Below are positions 1-11,122 of a stretch of 64,000 nt of DNA, piece after piece (the first letter of the stretch is position 1; each line of letters begins with the position of its first letter). The position numbers and the translations under genes are program-made. A model generated the notes under the pieces. The model was given only the letters and a program-made list of their open reading frames with translations. It was not told the origin of the DNA and searched no databases. This DNA is from Amorphophallus konjac (taxonomy: Eukaryota > Streptophyta > Magnoliopsida > Alismatales > Araceae), in contig CM040126.1 of assembly GCA_022559845.1 (NCBI GenBank), forward strand, positions 46,742,458-46,806,457. The letters run 5' to 3'.

Positions 1-60
1 GCTTATTATTTTTATTTATTTGTTTATTTATTTATTTATTTATTTTATTTATTTTGGTTT
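1..60. repeat. (TTTA)n-like simple repeat
   Basis: AT-rich tract of TTTA/TTTAT units at the window edge. No coding content is visible. Confidence 0.85.
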
Positions 61-898
61 GTTAGGCGTGCCAGTCACATGCATGACGATTTCATTGTGC
101 GCTCGACTTGACTTAGTCAGTCGATTGTGAAGTCCGAGTCGGGACCAAAAGTCCGCCATACCATAAAGGCTATGACGTTAATTACGCCCTTCCTAAGAAG
201 GACAACCCTTGATTAAACGCCAAAATAGGAGGCCACTCGGGGCGATAATAAAAGAAGAATAACAACGCATGATATTGAAGATATTATTATTCTGAGAAGG
301 TAATTAAGCGAGCGATAGTTTATTAAATCAGCATGACTCCCCCCCCCTTGTGTAGATCGTGCCGGGTGGAGATAAGACACCGTCCACGCAGCGGCGGGGC
401 GGAGCCTGGACAGTCATCGGGGGCATATCCCCTTTCATGTTCCTCATCCAGTCAAAGGCCTCGCAGTGTTCATATTCCCCGAAGAATCGAGCCAGACGGG
501 AGGCGTATGATGAGCACTTCCCGGGACTTATCGGGGATAAAACATCTGTCGACATTTCGACAGCGTCTCCCCATGATCCGGATTATGCCCAGGGGAGGAT
601 AGGCTATCACCCACGGGGTGCCGGGATGAAAGCCGAAAGAAGGAGGGAGCGAACCTCCCATATTGCACATGTATACCCTGGGGCAATGTTTGACTCTTCC
701 CTTATAGGAGCCGGTGACACTCATGCAGTGGCAGAGCTCACCTTAGCTAAAGGGGTTGCTCATAAAATCGGCACGGATCTATGGAACATAAGGGAGTCTG
801 ACTCCCTTTAATTTTATCCTCGGGACAGTTCTGGTGACTCATGGACATCCCTAGGTGGGTTTGATAGAAGTGTTGAAGGCTCATTGGGTGGCAGGGTA

Positions 899-1485
899 GC
901 CTCTCGGCACACCTTAAAAGGGTGAAGAGGTTCCCGGCGCCACGGCAAGGAGAGGGGGGTTAGGCTCCCGGTGCAGGCAAGAAAGCCAATCAATTAGGAC
1001 TCTCGGCGCCAGAAGGATGCCAAGGGTGAGGGTTCTCGGCGGGTTCAACATGGAGGGCCCTCGGCGCGACGGGGAAGAGGCCAGGAAATAGGCTCTTGGC
1101 GCAAGGGCCAAATGGCCAAGGGTGTGGGCCTCTCGGCGCAAGGGCAAAGAGGCAGGCTCCCGGCGCGCTGAAGAGAAGGCCAGGAGTTATCGGCGCGAAG
1201 AGTAATTGCCCAAAGTGGGGGGTTCCCGGCGCGCAGCTTCCCGGCGCGATGGCAAAGGGGGGGATTCTCGGCGCGGCGAGGAGGAGGCCAGGGAGTAGGC
1301 CTCCCGGCGCGACGGCAAGCAATCAGGGGGGTTTCCCGGTGCGGCGAGGAGGAGGCCAAGGGTCAGAATAGTTCTCGGCGCGGAGGTCAAGGGTCAGAAC
1401 AGTTCTCGGCGCCTGAAGGATAGCGCCGAGAGCTGTTCATCTAATTTACTGTATGCGGGGCCGAGAGGTGTGAGGGCGCCGGGAT
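899..1485. repeat. GC-rich array of TCCCGGCGCG-like units
   Basis: About sixteen direct copies of a YTCYCGGCGC core (CGGCGC at 935, 1004, 1062, 1134, 1161, 1191, 1227, 1242, 1269, 1305, 1376, 1407, plus variants at 969, 1037, 1097, 1337). Spacing is 15-39 bases, mean near 31. Inverted copies follow at 1423-1485. The CpG-rich cores stand out from more AT-rich surroundings. Four more copies lie at 2472-2545. The long overlapping ORFs here in several frames are a by-product of the repeat. Confidence 0.85.
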
Positions 1486-2444
1486 GAGAAACAGAGCTTT
1501 ACGGTACCCTGTTCTTGAATCTGTTGGGGATTCATTGATTTTTCTAGTGATTTATGCCAAGATAGACGGGCCTTAGGAAATCAAAGAGCTCAATTCATCG
1601 GATTACAGCTGACTTTGGCTTGGATTTCAAAGGGAAGGCCGGAGGCGGAGAGTGATTTGGGGAAACACGATTTTATGATATCTCTGTCACCAGCGTTCCT
1701 GACGATCCGTGAGGATGGTTTTGATATACTCTCCATCATCTGGTGGCCAAGAGATGACTGTCTCTGGCCCCGGGGATGACTTTGGCGAAGCCGATGAGCA
1801 TGACTGCAACATCCAAAAATCGAGCAGTGGTTACTATGTATCCATGCTTTGCTTCAGAGGCCAAGGGATAGTCTGTCCCTGGCTCGGAAGCAAGCTTGAG
1901 GAGCGTTCGAGAAACGGGCGAATAAACAGACAATCAATCGAACTGGGGATGGGGAACAGCATGCTATTGAGTCTTAAGAAGAAACATAAACATGGGGAGA
2001 TAGCAATAGGGTCTCGGAGAAATAGACAGCAGGCCTCAACAGGAGCCTGTAGTTTTCATTCATTCGAACATAACGATTACACTCGCACATCAGGGGCAAT
2101 TCATAAAACAAGGTATAGGCAGACTATGCCTTGCCCTAGCAGAGTAAAATCGACCGTGGTATCACAGCATACATCAAAAGGGGGAAGAGACAGAAGCAAT
2201 CAAAAATTAAAATAACGAACTACAGAAAAATGGGGAGGGGAGGGCGGAGCATTGACTCCTCTCCCTCCCCGTTGCCCACCTTCGATCAGGCTTCGAGACT
2301 CCTCTCTTCTTTTTCCCTTCCGCCTCTTCCTATCTCGGATCAGATCGCAGGCTCCACTCTCTTCTCCTTGTTTTTTTTGTTTGTGGCTATCTATTCAGGC
2401 TCTCTGTCCTTGTTTTTTTTTTCTGCTCTCTCTTTCGAATCAGT

Positions 2445-2455
2445 GGGTTTTATAG
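2445..2455 (-). promoter_or_regulatory. Possible TATA box of the left retroelement
   Basis: The minus strand reads CTATAAAACCC. Four CGGCGC-type motifs lie just upstream in minus sense (2472-2545), the same order as in the LTRs of A, B and T. No transcript evidence. Confidence 0.35.
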
Positions 2456-2715
2456 GCCCCCTTGCCTGACCTCTCGGCCGACAGCAACCGGCGCGCTCTT
2501 GACGGGCTCCCGGCGCGCCAGGTGATGTCGAGGGCAGTTCCCGGCGCAGCTTTCAGAAGCCCACTGAACAGGCCCATTAAGACTATTTAACTTCATATGT
2601 GATTCTTGGTCTAGGTTAGACCCTGGGGTATATTTGAATCCGAGAGGATCCTCTATTAGTGACACAATTTCTATTAGGGTTATTCATAACCTCTCATCAG
2701 TCTCATAGACTGGGA

Positions 2716-2789
2716 TTTCATCAGTGTTGTCATTTGAATGACGACGACACCGGACATCAGCTTTAGCCCGAGGGGGCTTTAGCTGGGTA
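2716..2789. repeat. Diverged direct repeat, copy 1
   Basis: Begins TTCATCAGTG and ends with a GCTGGGTA-like string. A diverged copy is at 3011-3084, 295 bases away. Both hold small inverted repeats. Confidence 0.6.
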
Positions 2790-3010
2790 ATAGCTTCAGT
2801 GGTAGCTCTTCCGTGGCTCTGACTTTACAGGAATCTTCACCATCTTCATTTGCTAGTTCCGGCTTTCTCTTTATCTTTGCTCATATCACATCTGTGAATA
2901 AGCCGACATCTGACTTACTCTGACATGTTATCTATGGGTTCTCGGACGAGGCATTAATACAGCTCTTATGGAGGTGTGATAGGAGGTTTCATCAGTCAGG
3001 TGACTGCTAT

Positions 3011-3084
3011 TTCATCAGTGCCGTCGTCTGACTGACAATGGCATCAGACATCAGCTTGGCCCGGGAGAAGGCTTCAGCCGGGTA
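3011..3084. repeat. Diverged direct repeat, copy 2
   Basis: Second copy of 2716-2789. It starts TTCATCAGTG, contains ACATCAGCTT, and ends GCCGGGTA. Confidence 0.6.
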
Positions 3085-3178
3085 GATGGTTGACGAACTT
3101 CGTCATTGATCTTTCACTATTGGTCTGATCTTCCTTTCAATTCCGTTTCTGCCCTTGCTCATTTTCAAGGTGTCAACA

Positions 3179-3624
3179 TCCCCCTGGGAGGGGCAGAACA
3201 AGCGGGAAAGGTGCGACCGGGAGCACTGCAACCACTTGGAGACCAAAGAAAGAGGCCAATATCGGCACTACATGCCCCTAATGGCCCCGCCCGAGCAGAT
3301 CCTCATGGAGATCCGTGAGGAACCCTTCCTCCAATGGCCTCCAAAGATGAAGTCCGACTCGAGGATGAGGAGCAAAAGGAGGTACTACCGCTTCCACCGT
3401 GACCACAAGGATGACACAGCTGACTACATCCAGCTCAAGGATGCCATCGAGGATCTCATCTGGTGAGGACTCCTCGACAAGTTCATTGCCAAGGCCGCAG
3501 AAAAGTGACAGGGCGGGAAGACCTGTCCGTCGATTGACAACCGACCCAACGGGAAGGAGATCATGATGATCTCAAGATGGCCGGCATCAGGCGGGGATAG
3601 CTCCAGAAGACGCCATCGGTACAC
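3179..3624 (+). pseudogene. Element C: Tat-lineage gypsy gag C-terminal fragment
   Basis: The frame holds the Tat-type gag tail: an APPEQILMEIREEPFLQWP stretch, then a basic YYRFHRDH segment and a QLKDAIEDLI helix. These are typical of plant Tat/Retand gag just before protease. Stops lie at 3467 and near 3506. The N-terminal part of gag is missing because the left fragment joins at 3178. The sequence stops at 3624 where element B inserted. The same reading frame resumes in the protease at 52213 once one copy of the target duplication is counted, so gag and protease belonged to one element. Confidence 0.8.
3620..3624. repeat. Target duplication of element B, left
   Basis: TACAC abuts the B left LTR. 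The right partner is TATAT at 52208-52212. The two differences are both C to T, as expected from deamination. Confidence 0.65.
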
Positions 3625-4017
3625 TGTAGATATTTGTGAAATGGTGTGATGAGGTGTGTAAGAGTGGAGGTGTGATGTGTGATATGTACTAACTCAAGCA
3701 AGCAATAACATCAAGTATAAAGCATGTAGGCATGTCATCTCAGCAGTGCAAAGAAAAGCAATAGAATGAACTAAACACATGCCGTGGACGTGGAGCAAAG
3801 AAAGGAATAAAATAAACATACACCATGGGTGTGGAGCAACTAAGAGAACAAAGGAAATAAGAAGAGATGGAAGAATATGATGACAAATACCCAAAGAAGA
3901 AAGATGTGATCGCCACCAAAGCAAATAATGTAGCAAAACTACACTACATACCTTGGAAAGAGGCTGAGTGAAGCACACTCGCCCGCGGGAGAGAAAACCC
4001 AGGTGCAGATGCAAAAA

Positions 4018-4097
4018 CGGTCCTGAGGAGACCGCAAGGCGAAGAAAGACTGGAGACCGATAGACCGAAGGGAAGGCAAACGGTCTGGCGATGGCCG
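4018..4097. repeat. B-type inverted-repeat sites, R/U5 part of LTR
   Basis: Sites at 4018-4034 (CGGTC...GACCG, 17 nt) and 4081-4097, with a degenerate GACCG-rich piece between them. The equivalents in the right LTR are near 50968-51055. Confidence 0.7.
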
Positions 4098-4600
4098 CTA
4101 GGCGCACCCAGTAAAGTGTGATGTGGAACTTGAATCTCCACCCCTCCTGGCCGGCCAGAAGAGTTGGGCCTCGTATAATGAGCTCTGTAGACCTGCAAAA
4201 GAGTGTAGACACAAGAAGGAAGGAACCCAATTAGACCTAGAAAAGTGCAATATCTATAGCGTAATGAAACTAATATGCATAAAAGGAAGGGTGAATACCT
4301 AGGGGGTTGGTGGTTTTTTAACCCCTATAGGGTGTAAAAATAGTAGGAGGATGTTTAAAAACATGATGTGAGTGCAGAAGAACGTGGAAGAAGAAGAGAA
4401 GTATGCTATGATGATGCAAAGAAGACAAAGACTAAAAGAAGAAAAGACACAAAAACAACTTAAGAACCGGCTACTCCCTGGACCTGAAGACTCAAGGATG
4501 CCGACACAAGCTCTCCCTGGTTGGTACTCGCTCTAGAAGGTGGAAACACCTCGACGTATACTCCAGAAATCTCCTCCTCAAGCCATGAAGTCAAGGGCTC

Positions 4601-4610
4601 TATTTATAGA
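4601..4610 (-). promoter_or_regulatory. TATA box, element B 3' LTR
   Basis: The minus strand reads TCTATAAATA, a canonical plant TATA box, repeated at 51551-51560 in the other LTR. Confidence 0.6.
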
Positions 4611-4825
4611 CCCCTAAAACTTTAGGTCGAGTTGGAGGGATAATAGCACGAAAATATGGTTGAACTTAGATAAACCTCGAAGATAATACTCCCAAGAGTC
4701 CATAGAAACAAACAGAAGCTTCTGAGGATCAATACTCAGAGAGAAAACACTAAACCAAGAACTCTAGTTCGACCATAGATGGAGAGAGGAAGATCAGATA
4801 GAGCAGGACTATCTGTCTCCCCTAA

Positions 4826-4990
4826 CGGTCTTGCAATAGACCGCAAGGCATGGAAAACGATTGACCGATAGACCGCTAGGCTCAGCCAATCATAAAGAGA
4901 TAAGCCCAAGAAAATCGAACGAGACTCTCTACCTACCTAGCGGTCTAGCAAAGGACCGCCAACGTCTATTAACGGTCGCGCGATAGACCG
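4826..4990. repeat. B-type inverted-repeat array in U3
   Basis: Four sites of 18 nt: 4826-4843, 4858-4875, 4941-4958 and 4973-4990. Consensus is AACGGTC-N8-GACCGYTA with arms CGGTC and GACCG and a variable centre. They lie upstream of the TATA box in the sense of B transcription. Confidence 0.8.
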
Positions 4991-5257
4991 TTAGGCTAAT
5001 AAACGTGGCAAAAGAGATAAAGGCAAATAAATTTTTGATAAAATCCACAACAAAAAATCATCATCAACCATTATCTAAGCCCAATAAGCTCAAATGATGA
5101 GAAAATAGAAGGAACTAAGCCCGACCAGGGAGAGAACCCATAAAATAAGCCCGAAAAATGACCCAAAAGTGGTCCAATAGCCGGTGAACAACCTGGGACA
5201 TCATAAAATAAGATAAGGAGATGACCCAACTCATTGGTCATAAAACAGGTGTCAACA

Positions 5258-6566
5258 GATGTCCCTCCTTAATGTCCTCTTTGTAGGGGAGCGAGCGGAG
5301 GTGAAGCGAAAGCGAAATGGAACATGGAGATGAAGCGGAAACGAAGCGGAGTGGACTGAAAAGTGGGCATTAAGGTAAACGACACCCGTCCTCAACCAAT
5401 AAGCGATAGGAATCTTTCGAAAAACTCCAAACCAGTCACAAGGAACGGCCAAACCGAATGACGCATACCTGGAGGAACTAATAACTAAAGGAAATAAAAC
5501 ACGACCAACCTCCTCACTAGAACACACAGCTGATAGGCGATCGGAGCAAGCGGATAAGTAAAAAGACGAGCAACTAAACTCCAGACAAGAACCCTCAGCT
5601 AACCAAACCAAGCAAATAGACCGAAGAAAACCTTCCAACTCAGAGTGGAATGACTCTCCTCATCCAAAATCATGGACACAGCTATCCACCATTACCAAGA
5701 CACCTCAGACAGACTAGGGCTCATGAATGCTCAAAGATGCGCATGATGCATGTTGGGCTAAAAGAAAAGAAATCATCAAAAGAAATGCAAAGAAATATAA
5801 AGATACTCGAGAATAGTATTGCTAGACCGGACAAATCAGGGTCAAGACACTACCTGCAACCACGGCGTGCAAGATAGAACCATCGTCCCCCAACTTTTCC
5901 AACATAACGACCTATCTAACGATTAAACATATGCACCTAGATCATCATCATTTTTGTTAAAGGGGAACATCAGATCTCAGAACACATGAATGACCAGCCG
6001 GTTCTCGAGATAATATCTCGTAGATATCATATAGTAATGCATAAAAGGACTAAGGATCGAAATAATTACCTGACTTACCTGCCTGGTGAGAAGCAACGTG
6101 CTGCGATGGCACTCAAGAATTTGACAATTAAAGGGGTTAGCCATTAATAATTAAGCAAAAGAGATAAGCATAAATAAGGCAAAGGTCACACAAGGCATGG
6201 AGCAAATACAACACTCTAAACATCACAGCATTCAACAACCAAACGGTCATTCCAGGACCACAAAGGAAAGCCTAACGGTCTAGCGATAGACCGCTACCCT
6301 TGAGGTGGTTCACATTCTCCAACGGGCGAAACCCTGGGAAAAATGGTCCAGAGGGGACCGCCAAGGAATTCCTAACGGTCCATCGTGCGACCGCTAGGCT
6401 CTAGGCGAATTCAAAAACCCATGGTGACCGTTCACTCTCCCACTCTCACCCATTCGTTCACCCTTACACTACCACTGGTGGTGACCCACCACCGGCGACC
6501 ACGACCTCCACCGTCATTTCCTCACCCTCCCATTGCAACAAAAAACCTCATACTTACACTTCGAGG
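5258..6566 (-). other. Element B 3' untranslated region
   Basis: Non-coding. The segment at about 5741-6035 is conserved with A (13850-14170): shared strings are ATGATGCATG, GGGCTAAAAGAAAAG, ACCATCGTCCC and CGTAGATATCATATAGTAA. B-type inverted repeats at 6244-6260, 6276-6293, 6344-6360 and 6376-6393 lie just before the antisense exon at 6567. Confidence 0.7.
6244..6393. repeat. B-type inverted-repeat array upstream of antisense exon
   Basis: Four CGGTC/GACCG sites of 17-18 nt with unrelated centres, placed where a promoter for the plus-strand exon at 6567 would be. In A the corresponding place (16337-16745) carries the A-type motif instead. Confidence 0.75.
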
Positions 6567-6781
6567 ATGGTGAAAAAGAGGGCGATACGGCGGTTCCAAC
6601 GCTGTATAGCTAGGGAGAACGAGCCCGCGGTTCCGATGGATCAAACGGAAGAGAGACCATCGGCGGAGGCCGGGGAACCATCAACGGTGCCTATAGTGCC
6701 TGAGGGAGGTGCTGGGGACGGCGACGGCGAGCACACGGCCGAGGAAGCGCCCGAGGTGGCGGTTGGAACCCCCTCGTCTAA
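6567..6781 (+). pseudogene. Orphan exon 1 of a PMD-type antisense gene (element B)
   Basis: The ATG opens a short frame with a basic start (MVKKRAIRRF) and an acidic Glu/Gly/Ala-rich tail, ending at an AAG|GTAGGC splice donor at 6781/6782. In position, composition and donor it matches exon 1 of the intact A gene (16910-17212, basic MAKRQR start, acidic tail, AAG|GTAGGT). No downstream PMD exons are found before pol ends at 7993, so the rest of the gene has been lost. Homology is inferred from layout and composition, not from close sequence identity. Confidence 0.5.
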
Positions 6782-7992
6782 GGTAGGCCGAGATCCTTAA
6801 AAACCCAAATTTTAATTTTTATAGACCATGCATGCGGGTAGGAATAGCAAGGGAATGGGTTAGGGAACCCATAGAAGACATGTAGAGGTCCTTTAGGCCA
6901 TTCCAGAGCTTGGGGAAAATGGGGAGAACACTACCCCTACGGCGAGTGCCTAGCAGTCGTTCCAGCGACTGCTAGGGCGCCAGACGGTCTGAACCAAACC
7001 GCTAAGGACAGACAAACGGTCAAGGGATGACCGTTAGGGTTCTGAGGGTGATTTTTTGATTTATTATTATAATTATTTTTTTTGGATTTTAAAATATGTG
7101 ATTTTTTTAGATTTTGAAATATGTGATTTTTTTTAGATTTTGAAATATGTGATTTTTTTAGATTTTAAAATATTTGATTTTTTTTGGATTTTGAAATATG
7201 TGATTTTTTGTTGTTGAAAGCTAGTTTTGCCCCGGTAACGAGGGTCTTGCCTATTCCACTAAGAATCCCCCGAGGTTGGCATGCATTAAGGGTGGGAATT
7301 CCATGGCCGAGCCTATACCCATATGACGGTGCCTCTCCTAAGGCCATACCCCGGGTATGCTCTCGCTCTTTGAGAGAGAGAGAGAGAGAAGAGTAATTGG
7401 AGGTAAGCCAAGCATAAGGATAGAAGTTTTAGGGCTCGAATTCCTCCCATGATGACCCGATCGGAGATTCGATTTGTTGTGCCGGGGTTTTGTGTACATC
7501 ATCGAACCTTTATCCATTCTAGGCACGCATACGACCGGGCTCATAGCGTCTCGCGAGAAAACTGTACTGCCACTCTTGCCATGCCTACTTTGATATTCCA
7601 TTTTTCTAGGAGCAATTTGACGTTGCACTTTGTGCTTTTGATAGACGTGTTGGCTTTTGCCTTGATTCATGCTCCTTTCTTGTGATTGAATTTTCTTTTC
7701 TTTCTTCTTGTGGAATCAGGTCATAACGGACTGCCCCTATTTGAGACCTCCTCTCATTGGAGTATCTAGGTTGGTCATCTCCCCCTTATTCACCCCTTGC
7801 CCCTACACCTGGCTGATGAAAGAAAAGCAGGGACTTTTACTTTCTCTAGGCATGGCCAAAGGAGAGACAGTATCACATGGTAGAGGAAAAAAATGGCCAG
7901 AGTTGCCGTGTAGTGTGTGATTGCCATGCTCGGGGTCCTCTTTCGTGATCAAGAAAGGGACGCCTCGCTACCGGGTTGGCGCTAGCTTGACT
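6782..7992. other. Element B, remnant intron and pol 3' flank
   Basis: Holds B-type inverted repeats at 6953-6974 (AGCAGTCG...CGACTGCT), 6985-7001 and 7017-7033, then an AT-rich tandem repeat, a short (GA)n at 7373-7390, and non-coding sequence up to the integrase end. The motifs after the splice donor mirror the motif array in intron 1 of the A gene. Confidence 0.6.
7081..7213. repeat. AT-rich tandem repeat, about 26-28 bp unit
   Basis: About five copies of a GATTTTTTTAGATTTTGAAA-type unit ending ATATGT, with small length changes. Confidence 0.8.
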
Positions 7993-9130
7993 CTAAGGAT
8001 AAAAGCGCTTAAGATACAACTCATTCCAAGCGTGAGACAGCTTCTCACCTTCTGCGTTAACTAGACGATATGTGTTCCCTGGATAAGCCTCTTTTACGAC
8101 GAACGGACCTTCCCAATTACGCTGTAATTTAGACCCAGGACCTCCAGACCTAATGAATTTACGCTTTAAAACCATATCACCTATTTGAAATTTGCGTTCA
8201 ATTACCTTCTTTTAAAAATAACACGAGACTCCCTTTTGATAAACAGACACGTGATCGGCCGCATTTAGCCTCTTCTCATCCAAGAGTTCCAGCTGGACGA
8301 GCAACGCCTCCCGACACTCGTCGAGATGAAGTTCCTTATCGAGCTGTACCCTCAGGGAAGGGATCAAAATCTCATATGGGATCACCGCCTCCATCCCGTA
8401 AGTGAGAGCATAGGGGGTTTGCCCCGTAGGAGTACGGACGGAGGTGCGGTGAGCCCATAGAGCTTCCACTAATCGCTCAGGAAAATCAACAAATTTATGA
8501 GATTCACATGTTTTCTTTAAGATTTTAAGAAGGGTTTTATTAGTGGCTTGAGCTTGACCGTTTCCTTGAGAGTAATATGGAGATGAATGATGTAATATAA
8601 TATTGAACTTCTTACAGAGGTCCTGGAGCTCTTGAGAGATGAACTGGGGCCCATTGTCGGTGACGATACTGCTTGACACTCCGAACCGCGAGATGATGTT
8701 CTTCAGGATGAAGCGGCACACCGTGGTAGCTTTGATCTTTCGCGTACGCTTCTGCCTTAGCCCATTTGGTGAAGTACTCAGTGGCGGTAAGAATGAATGA
8801 TTTTTGCTTGATCTGAGAATTGGGATCACCTAGCGGGCCTACAATGTCGAAAGCCCACATAGAGAATGGCCAAGGAGCAGAGAGAGGATGAAGAGATGAA
8901 GCAGGAGCATGGATTTTATCAGCATGGAGTTGGCATTTAAGACACCTCCAGACATAGAGGGAGCAATCTTCCTCTAGAGTGGGCCAATAATAACCCTGCC
9001 TAAGGATCTTCTTTGCTAGAGCCTGGCCATTGACATGACCTCCACACTCACTAGAATGGGCTGCTTCAGCCACCTTCCAAGCTTCATCATCATCTAAGCA
9101 TCTCATGAGCATTCCATTGGTAGCGCGCCT
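7993..9130 (-). pseudogene. Element B integrase
   Basis: Minus-strand integrase in broken frames. An HHCC zinc-binding region (CGGHVNGQALAKKILRQGYY, then CLKCQLHAD) is near 8925-9060. The catalytic core has WAFDIVGPLG, TDNGPQFIS and a glutamate segment near NGQAQATNK, at 8540-8860. The C-terminal piece at 7993-8175 (GPGSKLQRNWEGPFVV) ends at a stop at 7993. At least two frame changes separate the pieces (near 8180-8215 and 8750). It is clearly the counterpart of the A integrase. Confidence 0.85.
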
Positions 9131-9958
9131 GTATAGTTCTCCTGCAACGATAGTATACCTTGAGGCGGCTCTTCTTATAGCTTTGCACTGCTCGGTGTCT
9201 GCCCCTTCTGGGAACGATCCATCTTTGCAATACAACTCGATTTCATGGTACCAAGGCAACTCTTCTTCCTCCAAGATCTCTTCTAGTTCTGTCAAAGATA
9301 CTTCCTTAAGATCTTCCTTCTCAACCCTTGCCTCTATAGTTTTCCTAAGGTTGGCATACCAAGGATCCTGAAGAGAGGGTGCGTCTAGTCTCTGAACGAT
9401 GACAATCTCAATACTCCGACCGAGAGGGAAAGATAGAGAGGAAGAAAGTGATGCTAGAGCATCAGCGTGAATGTTCTGAGATCGCGGTGTGTGGATGTAG
9501 ATCAACTTACGGAATTGCCTAGCAAGGAGCGTGACCAAGTCTTGATATGGCGTGAGCTTAGGGTCACGGGTGCGGTAAGTGGACAGCACCTGCCGCAGGA
9601 CGAGCTGAGAGTCCCCTATGATATTCAAGTAGCGCGCGCCTAAGAGGTAGGCGTGTTTTAATCTAGCTAGGAGAGCCTCATACTCGGTGATGTTGTTGGT
9701 AGCAAGAAATCGGAGTTGATAAGCAAAGGGAATCATCACCCCTTCCGGAGTGAGCAGAACAGTGCCTATCCCTCGGCCCTGAGAATTGGGTGCACCATCG
9801 AAGTGTAGAGACCAGAAGGGATGATGAGTATGGACAGATAGATGCTCATCAAGGAAATCATCCTGAATAGAGTCAGTGTGAGGAATGGGAAGATGGGCTA
9901 GATGCTCAGCGATGGCATATCCTTTGATTGCCTTCTGAATGACGAATGTGATATCAAA
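9131..9958 (-). pseudogene. Element B second (archaeal-type) RNase H and linker
   Basis: Contains TEYEALLARLKHA, IGDSQLVLRQV and IHADALASLSS, the acidic-residue motifs of the extra RNase H found in Tat/Ogre elements. The N-terminal part (LHFDGAPNSQGRG) is in another frame near 9790-9815. The linker to the integrase zinc region follows. The domain is complete but not in one frame. Confidence 0.8.
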
Positions 9959-11110
9959 CTAAGAGAGGAAGCTCTGCCAGCAAGCTAACCTACTAGAAAG
10001 GACGGGCTTTGCTAAGAGATAACGGATCGGGTCCATTCTAGAGATCAGCCTAACCTGGTGGGCTAGGAAATAATGCTTCAACTTCTGAGCTAGCCAGACT
10101 AAGGCGGCACAAGTTTTCTCCATGACAGTGTACTTGGCCTCTACCGGGTTAAACAACCTGGAGAGGTAATAAGCTGCCCGCTCTTTGCCTTCATCATCTA
10201 CTTGCGTCAGGACCGCTCCTAGGGAGTCCTCAATGACAGAAATGTATAGGATAAGGGGTTTCCCAGGGATAGGAGGTTGCAAAACTGGGGGATTGGACAA
10301 ATAAACCTTCAAATCCTCATAGGCCTTCTCACAATCTTCATTCCATTCAAATTTGACCCCCGCCTTTAGCAGTTCATAAAACGGCCGGCACCTCTGAGAA
10401 TGTTGGGATATAAATCTTCTGATGAATTAGAATCTACCAATCACTCCTCGAAGTTCCATAATATTCTTAGGCGGAGGCATGTCCATGACGGCCTTTGCTT
10501 TATTAGGATCAATCTTGATCCCCCGTTTGCTAACTATGAAGCCTAACAACTTTCCTGAAGAAACACCGAAAACATACTTCTTCAGATTCATTTTCAGCTT
10601 GTACTCCCTAGCTCTCTGTAGCACCTTAGCCAGAATAGCGGGGTGTTCTTCTTTGGTTCTCAACTTCACCAGGATGTCATCCACGTAAGCATCCATATAG
10701 ATGTGCATCATGTCATGGAAGATAGCCACCATCGCCCTTTGATAGGTGGCACCCACGTTCTTTAGACCGAATGGCATAACCACGTAACAATACGTGCCCC
10801 AGGACGTGGTGAAGGAGGTTTTCTCTTGATCTTCGGGAGCGAGACGGATCTGATTATAACCTGAATAACCATCCATGAATGATAACACTTCGAACCCGGT
10901 GGTGTTATCCACCAAGACATCTATGTGAGGCAGCGGGAAATCATCTTTGGGACATGCTTTGTTAAGATCCCTGAAATCAATGCAAATACGCACTTTTCCA
11001 TCCTTCTTGATAACATGGACTATGTTTGCCACCAACTGGGGAGATAGAACAACCCTAATGAACCTAGCCTTGTACAATTTATCGACCTCTTCTTTAATCC
11101 TTAAGGCCAT
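9959..11110 (-). pseudogene. Element B reverse transcriptase and RNase H
   Basis: The RT carries CPKDDFPLPHIDVLVDNT, typical of the Ogre branch, plus MPFGLKNVGATYQRAM and the catalytic YVDDILVK. RNase H starts at 10312 with the ILYISVIEDSLGAVLTQVDD stretch and ends at 9959. A frame change lies between 10312 and 10427. 'ANIVHVIKKDGK' suggests a small deletion near the fingers. Not functional as read. Confidence 0.85.
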
Positions 11111-11122
11111 GTAGGGGTGAAA

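Larger units (their letters stand above)
61..3178. other. Unresolved LTR-retroelement fragment, probably minus strand
   Basis: No recognisable protein. The right end (3171-3178) reads TGTCAACA, the same terminus as the element B LTR, and is followed directly by C gag sequence, so 3178 is probably an LTR end. A TGTAGATCGTG at 351, like the B and A LTR starts (TGTAGATATT, TGTAGATCTA), may be the other LTR end. Alternatively an LTR ends near 333 and the C-run at 338-347 is a minus-strand polypurine tract. No matching target duplication or primer site was found. Short overlapping ORFs at 328-811 and 1709-2215 match nothing I know. Confidence 0.4.
3625..5257 (-). repeat. Element B 3' LTR
   Basis: 1633 bp, TG...CA ends, paired with 50575-52207. 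The minus-strand TATA box is at 4601-4610. Inverted-repeat sites CGGTC-N7/8-GACCG lie upstream of it in U3 (4826-4990), and two more lie downstream (4018-4034, 4081-4097). The inner edge at 5258 reads, in minus sense, an AAGGAGGGACATC polypurine-like tract. Confidence 0.9.

Noticed and set aside
333..811. Overlapping ORFs on both strands in the left fragment
   Set aside because: No recognisable family, and several frames are open together. Kept only as part of the unresolved block.
914..1390. Overlapping ORFs on both strands with Pro/Arg/Gly-rich products
   Set aside because: They are by-products of the CGGCGC repeat array; several frames are open at once and none has a domain.
6985..7033. 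Motifs after the orphan exon of B as proof of a functioning intron
   Set aside because: No acceptor or downstream exon is found, so an intron cannot be claimed.
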